Shown: positions 55,375 to 63,948 of the stretch, one piece after another
How positions within the stretch are numbered: position 1 is the first letter of the stretch
Layout: every line of letters starts with the position of its first letter
Source of the DNA: Rhodobacteraceae bacterium D3-12
Lineage (GTDB): Bacteria > Pseudomonadota > Alphaproteobacteria > Rhodobacterales > Rhodobacteraceae
DNA: 64,000 nt
Assembly (NCBI GenBank): GCA_025916135.1
Contig: CP104793.1
Location: 2,294,001 to 2,358,000 of the forward strand
Direction of reading: 5' to 3'
Position numbers and translations under genes: made by a program
Notes under the pieces: model-generated
Told to the model about the DNA's origin: nothing
The model's database searches: none
The model's input: only the letters and a program-made list of their open reading frames with translations

Positions 55375-56349
55375 ATGCGAAATCTCATCACCGATGTGCC
55401 GGGCATTCGTGTGGGCAACGCACAAGACCGCGACGTGCGCACCGGTGTCACGGTTGTGCTGCCGGACGGCGGCGCCGTTTGTGCGGTGGATGTGCGCGGC
55501 GGCGCCCCCGGCACGCGCGAGACGGATCTGCTTGATCCTTCGTGCCTGTCCGAGCGGTCGGATGCGATCACCCTCGCGGGCGGCTCCCTCTTCGGTCTCG
55601 ACGCAGCCAGCGGCGTGATGCACTGGCTGCGCAAGAACAAGATGGGCGGCAAATTTCTTGATGCGACCATCCCTTCAGTGCCCGCCGCGATCGTGTTCGA
55701 TTTGCATAACGGGGGCGACAAATCATGGGACGACGAACACCTCTATTTCAACCTCGCCAAACAAGCCGCAGACAACGCCGATGTCGATTTTGCCCTCGGC
55801 ACCGAAGGCGCCGGCACCGGCACCGCTGCGGGCCAAATCAAGGGCGGATTGGGCAGCGCCTCTTGCCGCCTCGCCAGCGGCGAGACCGTAGGCGCGCTCG
55901 TTGTGGTAAACTCATTTGGTCAGGTGCTCGTGCCCGGAAGCCGCCGTTTCTGGGCCGCCGATTTTGAATGTAACGCTGAATTCGGCGGCTGCACCGATGC
56001 GCCGCCCCCTGCTCCGGTGCAAACCGAGCTGCCGGATTTCGCTGAACCGGGCTTGAACACCACCCTTGCCGTCATCGCCACCGATCTTGCCCTAACCAAA
56101 GCACAAGCCAAGCGGATCGCCATGCTGGCCCAAGACGGGTTGGCGCGTGCGATTCACCCGGTTCACACCCCGTTCGACGGCGATGTGATCTTCTGCATCT
56201 CCACCGGCCAGCAAACGATGCGCGCGACCGAAGTGGACATCACCAAACTTGGCATGGCCGCAGTAGAATGCCTCGCCCGTGCCACCGCGCGCGGCGTCTA
56301 TGAGGCGACCGAGCTTGGCCCCTTTCCCGCATATGGGACCCTTTCATGA
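55375..56349 (+). CDS. P1-family (S58, DmpA/NylC-like) self-processing peptidase/amidase
   Basis: A 324-aa member of the DmpA/NylC family: N-terminal ITDVPGIRVGNAQD, the Gly-rich GAGTGTAAGQIKGGLGSAS (about 145-163), and GLNTTLAVIATDLALTKAQAKRIA. The family cleaves itself before a Ser/Thr that becomes the nucleophile; by analogy with NylC's Asn-Thr site the cut here would fall between Asn228 and Thr229. Substrates of the family include N-terminal beta-amino and D-amino peptides and nylon oligomers. It is divergent from the second ABC transporter and overlaps the next gene by 4 nt. Confidence 0.88.
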   Translation: MRNLITDVPGIRVGNAQDRDVRTGVTVVLPDGGAVCAVDVRGGAPGTRETDLLDPSCLSERSDAITLAGGSLFGLDAASGVMHWLRKNKMGGKFLDATIPSVPAAIVFDLHNGGDKSWDDEHLYFNLAKQAADNADVDFALGTEGAGTGTAAGQIKGGLGSASCRLASGETVGALVVVNSFGQVLVPGSRRFWAADFECNAEFGGCTDAPPPAPVQTELPDFAEPGLNTTLAVIATDLALTKAQAKRIAMLAQDGLARAIHPVHTPFDGDVIFCISTGQQTMRATEVDITKLGMAAVECLARATARGVYEATELGPFPAYGTLS

Positions 56350-57269
56350 AACACCCGCTCGACCCCGAATTGATCGCCTTCCTCGACGACTATGCCGCCA
56401 AGGCCGCCGAAACCCCCGAACCAACAGTCCAAGAGAGTCGCGCCGCCTATCGCGAAGGGTATCTCCAACGCGGCCCACAACCCGAAACCGATGTCGCAAC
56501 CCGGGACATTCCGCTGCCAACCGGCGCGTCGATGCGCCTCTATACGCCCCCCAACCAAAGCAACGATGCGCTCGTGCTCTATTCCCACGGCGGCGGCTTC
56601 GCTATGGGCTGCGTTGAAACCTATGACAATCAATCCCGCTGGCTCGCCGAACAAACCGGTCAACGCGTCATCAGCCTCGATTATCGCCGCACCCCTGAGC
56701 ACATCTTCCCGGCCCCGATCGAAGACGCAGAAGCCGCATTTGACCTCATCATCTCAAGCGGCCTCGCCACACCGGACCGCCTCGTTCTCGCCGGAGACAG
56801 CGCCGGAGGAAGCCTCTGCCTCGTTGGCGCCCTGATCGCTGCCAGCAAAGGTCAAGCGCCTGCCCGCGTCGTCGCGCTCTACCCGGTGACCGACATGACG
56901 GTCCCGACCCAGAATGCGCCCCTGACCGGCTCGATGAAAGACTTCGCCGAAGGGTATTACCTCGAAGCGATGGAAATGCTCTGGTACCGCGAACAATATC
57001 TGCCCGACCGCAGCCTTGGCAAAGACTGGCGCGCCTCGGTCGTCAACGCGCCAGATTTATCCATCATGCCGCCCACCACAATCATCAACGCCCGCGTTGA
57101 TCCATTGTTTGATCAGGGTCGCGCCTTCGCCGAAATGCTCTCAGCGGCAGGCGTGAAAACCGAGCACCAAGTGCACGCAGGCGTCGTTCACAACTTCATG
57201 GAACACGTCAGCTTTTCTCCGTCGGCGCGCAAAGCCGCCGCATGCGTGATCAAAGCGCTCCAATTGTGA
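56346..57269 (+). CDS. Alpha/beta hydrolase (HSL-type esterase/lipase family)
   Basis: A 307-aa hydrolase with the oxyanion motif HGGGF (residues 81-85), nucleophile elbow GDSAGG (Ser152), a likely acid in NARVDPLFDQG (about 240) and catalytic His in HAGVVHNFMEH (about 290). No signal peptide, so cytoplasmic. It is coupled by an ATGA overlap to the P1-type peptidase gene, suggesting that the shared substrate carries both an ester and an amide bond. Substrate unknown; acetyl or other short-chain esters are usual for the family. Confidence 0.88.
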   Translation: MKHPLDPELIAFLDDYAAKAAETPEPTVQESRAAYREGYLQRGPQPETDVATRDIPLPTGASMRLYTPPNQSNDALVLYSHGGGFAMGCVETYDNQSRWLAEQTGQRVISLDYRRTPEHIFPAPIEDAEAAFDLIISSGLATPDRLVLAGDSAGGSLCLVGALIAASKGQAPARVVALYPVTDMTVPTQNAPLTGSMKDFAEGYYLEAMEMLWYREQYLPDRSLGKDWRASVVNAPDLSIMPPTTIINARVDPLFDQGRAFAEMLSAAGVKTEHQVHAGVVHNFMEHVSFSPSARKAAACVIKALQL

Positions 57270-57795
57270 CGCCCCAGACCTCATAACGCTCACAACATGG
57301 CGCGACTGCGCTCACCACCCCGCCGCGCCGCGCCGTGAGTTTCAGCGGAATCCCTTGGCGCCCACCGACCTGCCGCATCAAGCCTCCGGTGATAGCCCGA
57401 TAGAATCGCCCGGAACATCACAGACGCCCCGCAAAACACATCATCGCGGAAAACACACCACAGATACGACAACAAGAAGGTTGCGGATGATCCGCTTGTG
57501 TCAAAGGTCTCTGGCAAAAACGAGCTTTCACATTCTTGGTCAGTTTATCTCAGCCTTAAGCACGACAAACGCAACCACAATACCAATGCTTATGTTCTGC
57601 AGCGCCGGATGCTGAAGGCTTCAATTTCGGCGACCGACCCGGCCAAGGTGCTGGCACACCATCTTCCCGAGACGCCGGATAGTCGGTGCATCGTCGTGGG
57701 CGCAGACTGGGCGCTGACACGCCGTAACGGGTACGGGTAACGGATATCGGCAATCTGCACACAAAAAGGGTGCCCGCCAATCAAGCGGTCACCGG
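57270..57795. other. Gene-free stretch holding a decayed gene fragment
   Basis: About 525 nt between the hydrolase stop and the GntR stop. Reading frames are short and mostly unlike any family. The exception is the glycerate-kinase-like fragment listed separately. No terminator with a clear T-run was seen. Confidence 0.5.
57597..57704 (+). pseudogene. Glycerate 2-kinase (MOFRL/GckA-type) N-terminal remnant
   Basis: A plus-strand stretch encoding KASISATDPAKVLAHHLP then SRCIVVGA resembles the N-terminus of the MOFRL-family glycerate kinase/hydroxypyruvate reductase, where A..AADPA.VL..HLP and a glycine-rich VVGAGKA follow one another. The next residues (DWALTRRNGYG) depart from the family and a stop soon follows. 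About 36 recognisable residues survive. The match is by memory of the family pattern and needs a search to confirm. Confidence 0.45.
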
Positions 57796-58530
57796 CTACT
57801 TCAACCGAGTGCTGACGCGGACGAGATCGCCACGATAAAAAACCATTCCGCGATACATTATTTGACCGTCTGGATCCTCTACCAAGCGCAGCAATTCTCC
57901 GACAGGAGCGCCAACGGTCAGGTTGAGAAGGTCTGCAGTTTCAGCGTCCGCTGTGCCAATAGATATACTCTGTGTCGCAGAGCCTATTTCGACACCAGGC
58001 GTCGTGCCCAGCACTCTCAGCACCATGTCCATTTTGAACGATTCCGGTGCCAAACGATAAATCTCTTCATCAAGGTAAAGGTCCGTATAAGCATAGACTA
58101 GACCCTCCATTCGATGCCGGCGGCGCATGAAAATATAGCTTGGCGCGCAATTTTCACTTTTGACATCCCCAACATCCAAGGGCAGCGAACGACCCGGTGT
58201 TTCGATCAATACCTCGTTCTCGTTCTTGGTCTGGGTATCCGCGTAACCTGAGATGAGATCATCCCAGCTGGTGCTGATTTTAAGCCATTCACGAGCTTGC
58301 GCAGTACGGGCAACAAATGTCCCTCGGCCTTGCCGGCGCATTAGCAGCCCCTCGTTTTCGAGGATCTCAATGGCAGTGCGAATTGTTACAATCGATACGT
58401 CGAACTCAACAGCAAGCTGGTCCATCGCCGGCAAACGATCGCCGGGGCATCGCGTGCCGGAGCGTATCTGACGACGCAGCTGATCCGATACGACCGTGTA
58501 AAGCTTGTTCTCGCCTGTTCGCCTTGCCAT
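57796..58530 (-). CDS. GntR-family regulator with UTRA ligand domain
   Basis: A 244-aa HutC-subfamily regulator. Winged helix at about 10-75: LYTVVSDQLRRQIRSGTRCPGDRLP and VSIVTIRTAIEILENEGLLMRRQGRGTFVA. The UTRA domain runs from about 90 to the end, with MRRRHRMEGLVYAYTDLYLDEEIY and the closing MYRGMVFYRGDLVRVST. The start is taken at ATG 58530; a GTG at 58548 is possible. It lies 106 nt after the TctA gene on the same strand, so it is the last gene of the TctCBA operon and probably its regulator. Confidence 0.87.
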   Translation of the reverse strand: MARRTGENKLYTVVSDQLRRQIRSGTRCPGDRLPAMDQLAVEFDVSIVTIRTAIEILENEGLLMRRQGRGTFVARTAQAREWLKISTSWDDLISGYADTQTKNENEVLIETPGRSLPLDVGDVKSENCAPSYIFMRRRHRMEGLVYAYTDLYLDEEIYRLAPESFKMDMVLRVLGTTPGVEIGSATQSISIGTADAETADLLNLTVGAPVGELLRLVEDPDGQIMYRGMVFYRGDLVRVSTRLK

Positions 58531-58636
58531 TACTGTCTTGTCTTTCACACTTCGAGCTTGCGCGATCTTCTATATCGGGTTGGCCATCAACCTGCTTCGA
58601 CATACTTGCGGCGACGCACCGACATCCATACCAGCA

Positions 58637-60094
58637 TTACGACCGCCAAGCCCGGAAAGCTGCACTGTAAGGCCGGCTTACGAACACAGTGGCGTCCCCG
58701 CCGGAAAGCGTCAAGGCAAGGCGCAGGTTGGTCTCGGCCATCGGCCCGAGGATGAATGCAATCAAAAGGGCCGCCGGACTAATCCCCCACCGCTTGAAAA
58801 AGTAACCGACCACCCCAAAGGCAGCCATGACCTCAACATCGAAAAGGCTTTGCTGTGTGCTATAGGCGCCGACCACGCAAAAGAATGCGATTGCAGGCAA
58901 TAAATAGGACCGTCGGATCGAACTGAGCCGCGCTGCGAGTGGTATGATCGGTAACGGAATAAAGAACAGCAGGATATCCGACAGGATCAGGAGCATAAAC
59001 AGCGCGTAAACGAATACCGGTTCTTCCGACATCAAAAGCGGACCAGGGGCCAGGCCGTGGATCATGAAAGCGCCCATGATAATGGCCACCGAAAGCGAGC
59101 CGGGAATGCCAAGCGTAAGCATCGGAACCAGCGCCGTACCGCAGACCGCGTTGTTGGCCGCCTCTGACGCCGCGACGCCCTTAATCTCGCCCTTGCCGAA
59201 GGTTTCCGGGTGGCCCGATGTAACCTTGGCCTGATCATAGCCCATGAACGCCGCTGTAATTGACCCGACTCCGGGTAGAGCACCACAGACCGATCCAATG
59301 ATGCTTGATCGAAAAATCACGCCGGCGCTGCGTTTCAGATCGGACAATTTCAACCATGCGCCTTTCAGCTGTATGGGCATTTGTCTGCTTGCGCCACCGC
59401 GACGGGCGAGTTCCTCTCGGAATTGGACGAAAACCTCGGACATAACAAGAAGCCCGATCGTGAGGGCAAGCAGATCCAGACCCTGATCCAAATGCAGGAT
59501 GCCAAACGTCAGACGCCGTTCGGCCGAAATAGGATCGAGACCAATAGACCCGAGGATCAAGCCAACCGAGGTGGCAATCAAACCCTTCAGGATGGAGTTT
59601 GACCCGCTGCCGGACACAATGACCAACGACAAAAGGATTAACGACGCAAGGTCGGCAGGACCAAATTTGACCGCTATTTGTGAAATCAGGGGGGCACCCA
59701 GAATCAAGGCTGCATCCGACATCAGCGCTCCGGCAACCGACGCCACCAGCGCCATCATCAGCGCTTGCATCGCCTTGCCCTTCAGCACCATCGGATAACC
59801 ATCCATCGCTGTCGGGGCCGCTTCAGGTGTACCGGGGGTATTGAGCAGGATCGCAGAAATAGATCCGCCGTAAACGCTGCCCTTCCAACATCCCATAAGG
59901 ATAGAAATCGAAAACAGGGGCGTCCAATGGAATGTCAGTGGGATCATCAGAGCGATCGCCATCGTCCCCGACAGGCCCGGAATAGCCCCGAGGATAACGC
60001 CCGCAGCGACGCCCAAGGCAACCGCCAGCATGTTGCTGGGAATCATCGCGACCGACAATGCCTCTGCAATTATGGAAAACGAAAGGATATCCAT
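58637..60094 (-). CDS. Tripartite tricarboxylate transporter large permease (TctA family)
   Basis: A 485-aa, roughly 12-helix permease. It contains the family block ILGAIPGLSGTMAIALMIPLTF near the N-terminus, the GSVYGGSISAILLNTPGTPEAAPTAMDGYP signature, and its repeat GALPGVGSITAAFMGYDQAK mid-protein. The start MDILSFSIIAEAL omits a 22-residue lead. It acts with TctB and the binding protein TctC to import a carboxylate by secondary transport. Citrate is the classic substrate, but family members take many organic acids. Confidence 0.91.
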   Translation of the reverse strand: MDILSFSIIAEALSVAMIPSNMLAVALGVAAGVILGAIPGLSGTMAIALMIPLTFHWTPLFSISILMGCWKGSVYGGSISAILLNTPGTPEAAPTAMDGYPMVLKGKAMQALMMALVASVAGALMSDAALILGAPLISQIAVKFGPADLASLILLSLVIVSGSGSNSILKGLIATSVGLILGSIGLDPISAERRLTFGILHLDQGLDLLALTIGLLVMSEVFVQFREELARRGGASRQMPIQLKGAWLKLSDLKRSAGVIFRSSIIGSVCGALPGVGSITAAFMGYDQAKVTSGHPETFGKGEIKGVAASEAANNAVCGTALVPMLTLGIPGSLSVAIIMGAFMIHGLAPGPLLMSEEPVFVYALFMLLILSDILLFFIPLPIIPLAARLSSIRRSYLLPAIAFFCVVGAYSTQQSLFDVEVMAAFGVVGYFFKRWGISPAALLIAFILGPMAETNLRLALTLSGGDATVFVSRPYSAAFRAWRS

Positions 60095-60104
60095 TGTCAG
60101 GCCC

Positions 60105-60587
60105 CTATTCCAGCAAGCCCAAGGGCAGTTGAACCCCAAGTAGCAAACCAATGAACACATAAAGAACTGCGACAGAGGCCACCGAAATCAGCAAGCCGCG
60201 CAGGAGGGGCACCCCGAGCAACAAATACAAAAGAAACTGGAGCGTGACGCCGCCAATCAACACGCCCAACCAAGGCAACAGCCAAGCGTGCAACGCGACA
60301 ACGGCGAATGCGGCGATGAAACGCGACATTTCTGCGCCCGAAAGATGTGAAAGCGGCTCCTCCGCTTCCACATCTGTATTCGGCTCTTTGAAGGCGGAGC
60401 CTGCCAAGCACACGCCCAGAACAAACATTGCGCCGGCCCCGATCATCGGAACGATCGTCGCGTCCTTACCCAACGGACCGAACTGGTCATTGATCGCAAC
60501 AAATACCAGCACGGCAAGCAGCGAAAAGAAGAGCCCTATCCGTAGGTGCAGGACAGAATGACAGGTCAGGCGCACTTTATTTGCCAT
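60105..60587 (-). CDS. Tripartite tricarboxylate transporter small permease (TctB family)
   Basis: A 160-aa protein with four predicted helices (LRIGLFFSLLAVLVFVAI; a second after residue 50; two near the C-terminus), typical of TctB. Start at MANKVRLT, 2 nt from the tctC stop. Sequence conservation in TctB is low, so the call rests on size, helix pattern and position between tctC and tctA. Confidence 0.88.
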   Translation of the reverse strand: MANKVRLTCHSVLHLRIGLFFSLLAVLVFVAINDQFGPLGKDATIVPMIGAGAMFVLGVCLAGSAFKEPNTDVEAEEPLSHLSGAEMSRFIAAFAVVALHAWLLPWLGVLIGGVTLQFLLYLLLGVPLLRGLLISVASVAVLYVFIGLLLGVQLPLGLLE

Positions 60588-60589
60588 GA

Positions 60590-61546
60590 TTATTTGGCAA
60601 TTCCGAGTTCGGACAGCAGCGCACCCCAATCGGTCCGCATGGTCACCAGCAGTGCGTCATAGTCGGAGCCGGGCAAATAGGAGGGGAACAGGTCCAGCTT
60701 AGCCGCCGCCTCAAGCACTGCAGGGCTTTCTACTGCCTGTTTCACAGCCGCTTCCAACGTCTGACGGATGCCGTCATCGAGACCGGCCGGTGCGACGATG
60801 GACATGTAAGACACCTGTGCGTACCCAAAGCCTTTTTCCAATACTGTCGGCATGTCGGGGAGAGACGGAAAGCGCCGCTCGGATGTAACGATGATCGGCT
60901 TGATTTTCCCAGCTTGAACAGGGGCAAGCACAGGCCCGATGGTGTTATTGACCAAGTCAACGTGACCACCAACAAGAGCCGCAACCGCTTTTGATCCGCC
61001 CTGAAACGGCACGTGGCGCCATTCAATGCCCAGTTCTTTGGCCATTCGCTCCATCATCAGATGGTTCGTGGTGCCAGTGCCAACACTACCATAGGTCACT
61101 TTGCCGGGGTTTTCCTTGGCGTATGCGACCAGCTCTTCCCATGTGTCATAGGGAGCGCCGTTGCGCGCAAAAACGCCGTAGTCATATGGCATTACACCCG
61201 CGATCTGCACGACATCGTCGGGCGCATAGGGAAGTTCGCGCATTTGCGGCATAATAGCCAATGCCGGCATGTTAGCCGTGCCAATGGTATAACCGTCAGC
61301 CGTGCCTTCGGCCGTAGCAGCGACACCGATCGTGCCTCCCGCCCCGCCTTGGTTCGCCACGACAACACGCTCTCCGAGTATCTTTGACATTTCCGCCGCA
61401 ACAAGGCGCGCGACTGTGTCAGTTGAACCACCAGCGCCAAAATTCACGATCAGCTTGACCGGTTTTGTCGGATAATCTTGTGCCGTCGCCGTTGATGCGA
61501 CTGCCATAAAAGCGAGCGCACCCGCAGCCAATATCAATTTTTTCAT
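60590..61546 (-). CDS. Tripartite tricarboxylate transporter substrate-binding protein (TctC/Bug family)
   Basis: A 318-aa periplasmic Bug-type receptor with a Sec signal peptide (LILAAGALAFMAVASTATA). The mature opening is YPTKPVKLIVNFGAGGSTDTVARLVA, followed by the carboxylate-binding region NQGGAGGTIG and YGSVGTGTTNHLMME. Two adjacent ATG codons (61549 and 61546) follow AGGAAGG. It is the first gene of the tctCBA-gntR operon and divergent from the metallophosphoesterase. The ligand is not readable from sequence. Confidence 0.9.
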   Translation of the reverse strand: MKKLILAAGALAFMAVASTATAQDYPTKPVKLIVNFGAGGSTDTVARLVAAEMSKILGERVVVANQGGAGGTIGVAATAEGTADGYTIGTANMPALAIMPQMRELPYAPDDVVQIAGVMPYDYGVFARNGAPYDTWEELVAYAKENPGKVTYGSVGTGTTNHLMMERMAKELGIEWRHVPFQGGSKAVAALVGGHVDLVNNTIGPVLAPVQAGKIKPIIVTSERRFPSLPDMPTVLEKGFGYAQVSYMSIVAPAGLDDGIRQTLEAAVKQAVESPAVLEAAAKLDLFPSYLPGSDYDALLVTMRTDWGALLSELGIAK

Positions 61547-61669
61547 CATTCCACCTTCCTGTTTAAGACCCAACACTCTCAGGCCTATGCTTGCCGTCTA
61601 TCAATGTTGAAGCTTCTCCACTGAGATGATCGGAGCACACAGCTGATAGGTATTGCAAGCCATTTATAA

Positions 61670-61685
61670 TATCATCATAATGATA
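61670..61685. promoter_or_regulatory. Dyad operator candidate between tctC and the metallophosphoesterase
   Basis: TATCAT-CATA-ATGATA, a perfect 6-bp inverted repeat with a 4-bp spacer, sits in the AT-rich divergent region 31 bp before the metallophosphoesterase ATG. The GntR/UTRA protein encoded at the end of the tct operon is the likely binder, and it would tie both transcripts together. Confidence 0.45.
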
Positions 61686-61716
61686 GAATGAATTTTTCAC
61701 GTCAAGGGAATAGAAA

Positions 61717-63558
61717 ATGAGCAAATCCAACGGTCAGACCATGGCGGCGCGCCGTGATTCCCTGCCTATGTTCACCTTCGCAATCGTATCAGACACCCAT
61801 ATCGGACCGGTCGATGGCGTGACGCCCTCGCCGTGGTCATCGAACAGATTGGCCAATGACCGTGCGCGCGCCGTTGTCTCGCGGGTAAACGCCCTCGCGC
61901 CGGATTTCGTCATTCACCTTGGCGACATGATCCACCCAACGCCTGATCAAGCCACAGACGACCGGGATCGCTCAGTCGAGCGGTTCAATTCTATTTTCAG
62001 CCAACTTAAAGTGCCGCTGCATCTGGTGCCGGGAAATCACGACATCGGGGACAAGCCCGATCCATCGACGCCAGCTAAAAGTTGCGAGCAAGCGTTCGTC
62101 GACGCTTATCAGGACTATTTTGGCGCCGACCATCTGTCGTTTTCGCACGGCGAAAGCCACTTCATCCTGATCAACGGTCAGACCATCAACACAAATTCGA
62201 CCAGCGAGGCCGAGCAGTGGGACTGGATCGAATCCGAACTTGAGACGAATTCAGACAAACGCATTTTCATGTTCGGTCATCAGCCACTACGGCTTAGCGC
62301 TGATGATGAAGCAGAGCACTACGACAACACCGCCGAACCTGGGCGGGGCCGGTTGCTCGATTTACTACGCAAACACAAGGTCGAGGCATGGTTTTCGGGT
62401 CATGTTCACACCTTCTTTTATGATCTTGTCGGCGCAACCGAGACGTATGTCTTGCCCGCAACCAGCGCATTGCGTCTCGACTATTCGGAACTCTTCAAAG
62501 CGCCACCGGGAGAGGCCGATGAGTTCGGCCGCAACGATGCGCCGAAGCTGGGGTTCGTTTTGGTTGAAGTCTATGAAGACGGGCACGTGCTGCATCATAT
62601 ACGCAGCAACGGTGAAACGCAGTCCGAAGGAGAAGCGCCCCCTGCGACCCCGGCCCTTCCCATGATCCATCCCAAACTGGGCTTGCCGACCCCGATCGGA
62701 GTTGAGCTGCGCGATCCGTGGGCCAAACCGATAGAAATCGCCTATTCCGGCGTTGTCGATGCGTTCGGACGTAAACCTGCCCGAAACGATTATCGCCTTC
62801 TCGGTCTTTGGGAGATGGGGCTAAGCCATCTGCGCGTCCCCTTCGAGGATGTCCGTGACCCGGAAACGCTCGCCCGGATGCGGCTTCTCAAGCGCGCAGG
62901 GCATCGTTTCTCAACTTTCTTCTACCGGATGCCCGATAGCCTTATGGAAGAGCAGATCGCGGCAGCGTCTGATGTTCTTGATCAGGTGAACATCATTCTT
63001 TCCGCAAAAAACATTGCCCAAAGCACCGGGGAATTGTCTTCCCTAAAGAAGCGGATGGGCCCCCGCTTGTTCGTTTCGTTGTTACGCTCGACCGCGGATC
63101 ACGGCCAGACAATGGCTGGCACTTTCGCGCATTCAATCGCGCATGGCTTCCTTCCCGATAGCATTGACGAAATTGATGCGCTCGGACTGGTGCTGGATGG
63201 AGTAAATTGCGTAGACGGGCTGGTTTTCGAAACCGGGCATGGTTGCAAAGCGAGTGTATTTGCCGAGGATTTGATCACGGCCATGAACGACCGGAATCTA
63301 TCCTTCAGCCTTACTGTCCGAATGGGCGGAGAGAATCCTGCAACGCTGACCGGCTCTCGCGATGAAACCGCAGCCATCACCTGCGATGCGCTCAATGTCG
63401 CAGCAACGCTTCCGCCGTGCAGCGAAGTGATTTTGGATACGCTGACCGATGTGGATCGCGGATACTACCCCCGCCTCGGCCTGCTGGATAGAAGAATGAA
63501 CCCCACTGCTGCAAGCGAAGCATTCCAGCGTCTTCATGCGGAGATTCTGAGCCGGTAA
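61717..63558 (+). CDS. Two-domain protein: metallophosphoesterase plus unassigned C-terminal domain
   Basis: A 613-aa cytoplasmic protein. The N-terminal calcineurin-type phosphoesterase (about 15-300) has all metal motifs: SDTHIG (Asp26, His28), HLGDMIH (Asp70), GNHD (106-109), GHQP and GHVHTF. The C-terminal half (about 320-613) has alternating helix/strand character and segments such as WEMGLSHLRVPFEDV and YYPRLGLLDRRMNP, suggestive of a TIM-barrel. I cannot assign it to a family. It is divergent from the tct transporter and probably shares its regulator, so it may dephosphorylate or hydrolyse a phosphodiester related to the imported acid. Confidence 0.78.
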   Translation: MSKSNGQTMAARRDSLPMFTFAIVSDTHIGPVDGVTPSPWSSNRLANDRARAVVSRVNALAPDFVIHLGDMIHPTPDQATDDRDRSVERFNSIFSQLKVPLHLVPGNHDIGDKPDPSTPAKSCEQAFVDAYQDYFGADHLSFSHGESHFILINGQTINTNSTSEAEQWDWIESELETNSDKRIFMFGHQPLRLSADDEAEHYDNTAEPGRGRLLDLLRKHKVEAWFSGHVHTFFYDLVGATETYVLPATSALRLDYSELFKAPPGEADEFGRNDAPKLGFVLVEVYEDGHVLHHIRSNGETQSEGEAPPATPALPMIHPKLGLPTPIGVELRDPWAKPIEIAYSGVVDAFGRKPARNDYRLLGLWEMGLSHLRVPFEDVRDPETLARMRLLKRAGHRFSTFFYRMPDSLMEEQIAAASDVLDQVNIILSAKNIAQSTGELSSLKKRMGPRLFVSLLRSTADHGQTMAGTFAHSIAHGFLPDSIDEIDALGLVLDGVNCVDGLVFETGHGCKASVFAEDLITAMNDRNLSFSLTVRMGGENPATLTGSRDETAAITCDALNVAATLPPCSEVILDTLTDVDRGYYPRLGLLDRRMNPTAASEAFQRLHAEILSR

Positions 63559-63762
63559 ATCTCGACGAAAACCGGCTCTTGAAACGAGGTCGTTAGCTTC
63601 CGGGAACTTCTGGTGGCTCATATGAAGGTCTTAAAGTTAATAAAAGCGAACAGGGGTCTGCTCCGGCATTCTGGAGTAAACTCACCAAATAAGGATTGTA
63701 GAAAATACAGCCTCTCGCGACACTTACTGTAAATTCCCTAATGCGGAATGAAGGAGGTAGTC
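63559..63762. other. Gap between the metallophosphoesterase and the insertion-sequence remnant
   Basis: About 200 nt that is visibly less GC-rich than the rest of the window. No gene was seen. It probably contains the left boundary of the mobile-element remnant, but no terminal inverted repeat could be picked out without the other end. Confidence 0.4.
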
Positions 63763-63948
63763 ATGACGAACAATGAACGTGACATTCAAGGCAAACTTCA
63801 AGCGCTCCAACACGCCGAGAGGATTGGTATTACCAAGCTCAAGAAGTTGCTCGCCGAGCAGATGATGGATGTGTCGACGCTCAAGGAGATGCTGAGAAAA
63901 AACTTTTGGGGCCTGGATCGCGACGCAATGCTGCGGCCTGGGCCATGA
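63763..63948 (+). CDS. Chimeric transposase fragment (IS481-like start, IS3 OrfA-like end)
   Basis: A 61-aa frame with an ideal AAGGAGG site. Residues 1-22 (MTNNERDIQGKLQALQHAER) resemble the opening of IS481-type transposases. From about residue 26, LKKLLAEQMMDVSTLKEMLRKNF is the classic coiled-coil tail of IS3-family OrfA. The helix-turn-helix of either type is missing. A slippery heptamer A-AAA-AAC at 63897-63903 lies in the right frame for a -1 shift into the OrfB frame. Probably a fusion created by transposition or deletion, not an active transposase subunit. Confidence 0.6.
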   Translation: MTNNERDIQGKLQALQHAERIGITKLKKLLAEQMMDVSTLKEMLRKNFWGLDRDAMLRPGP

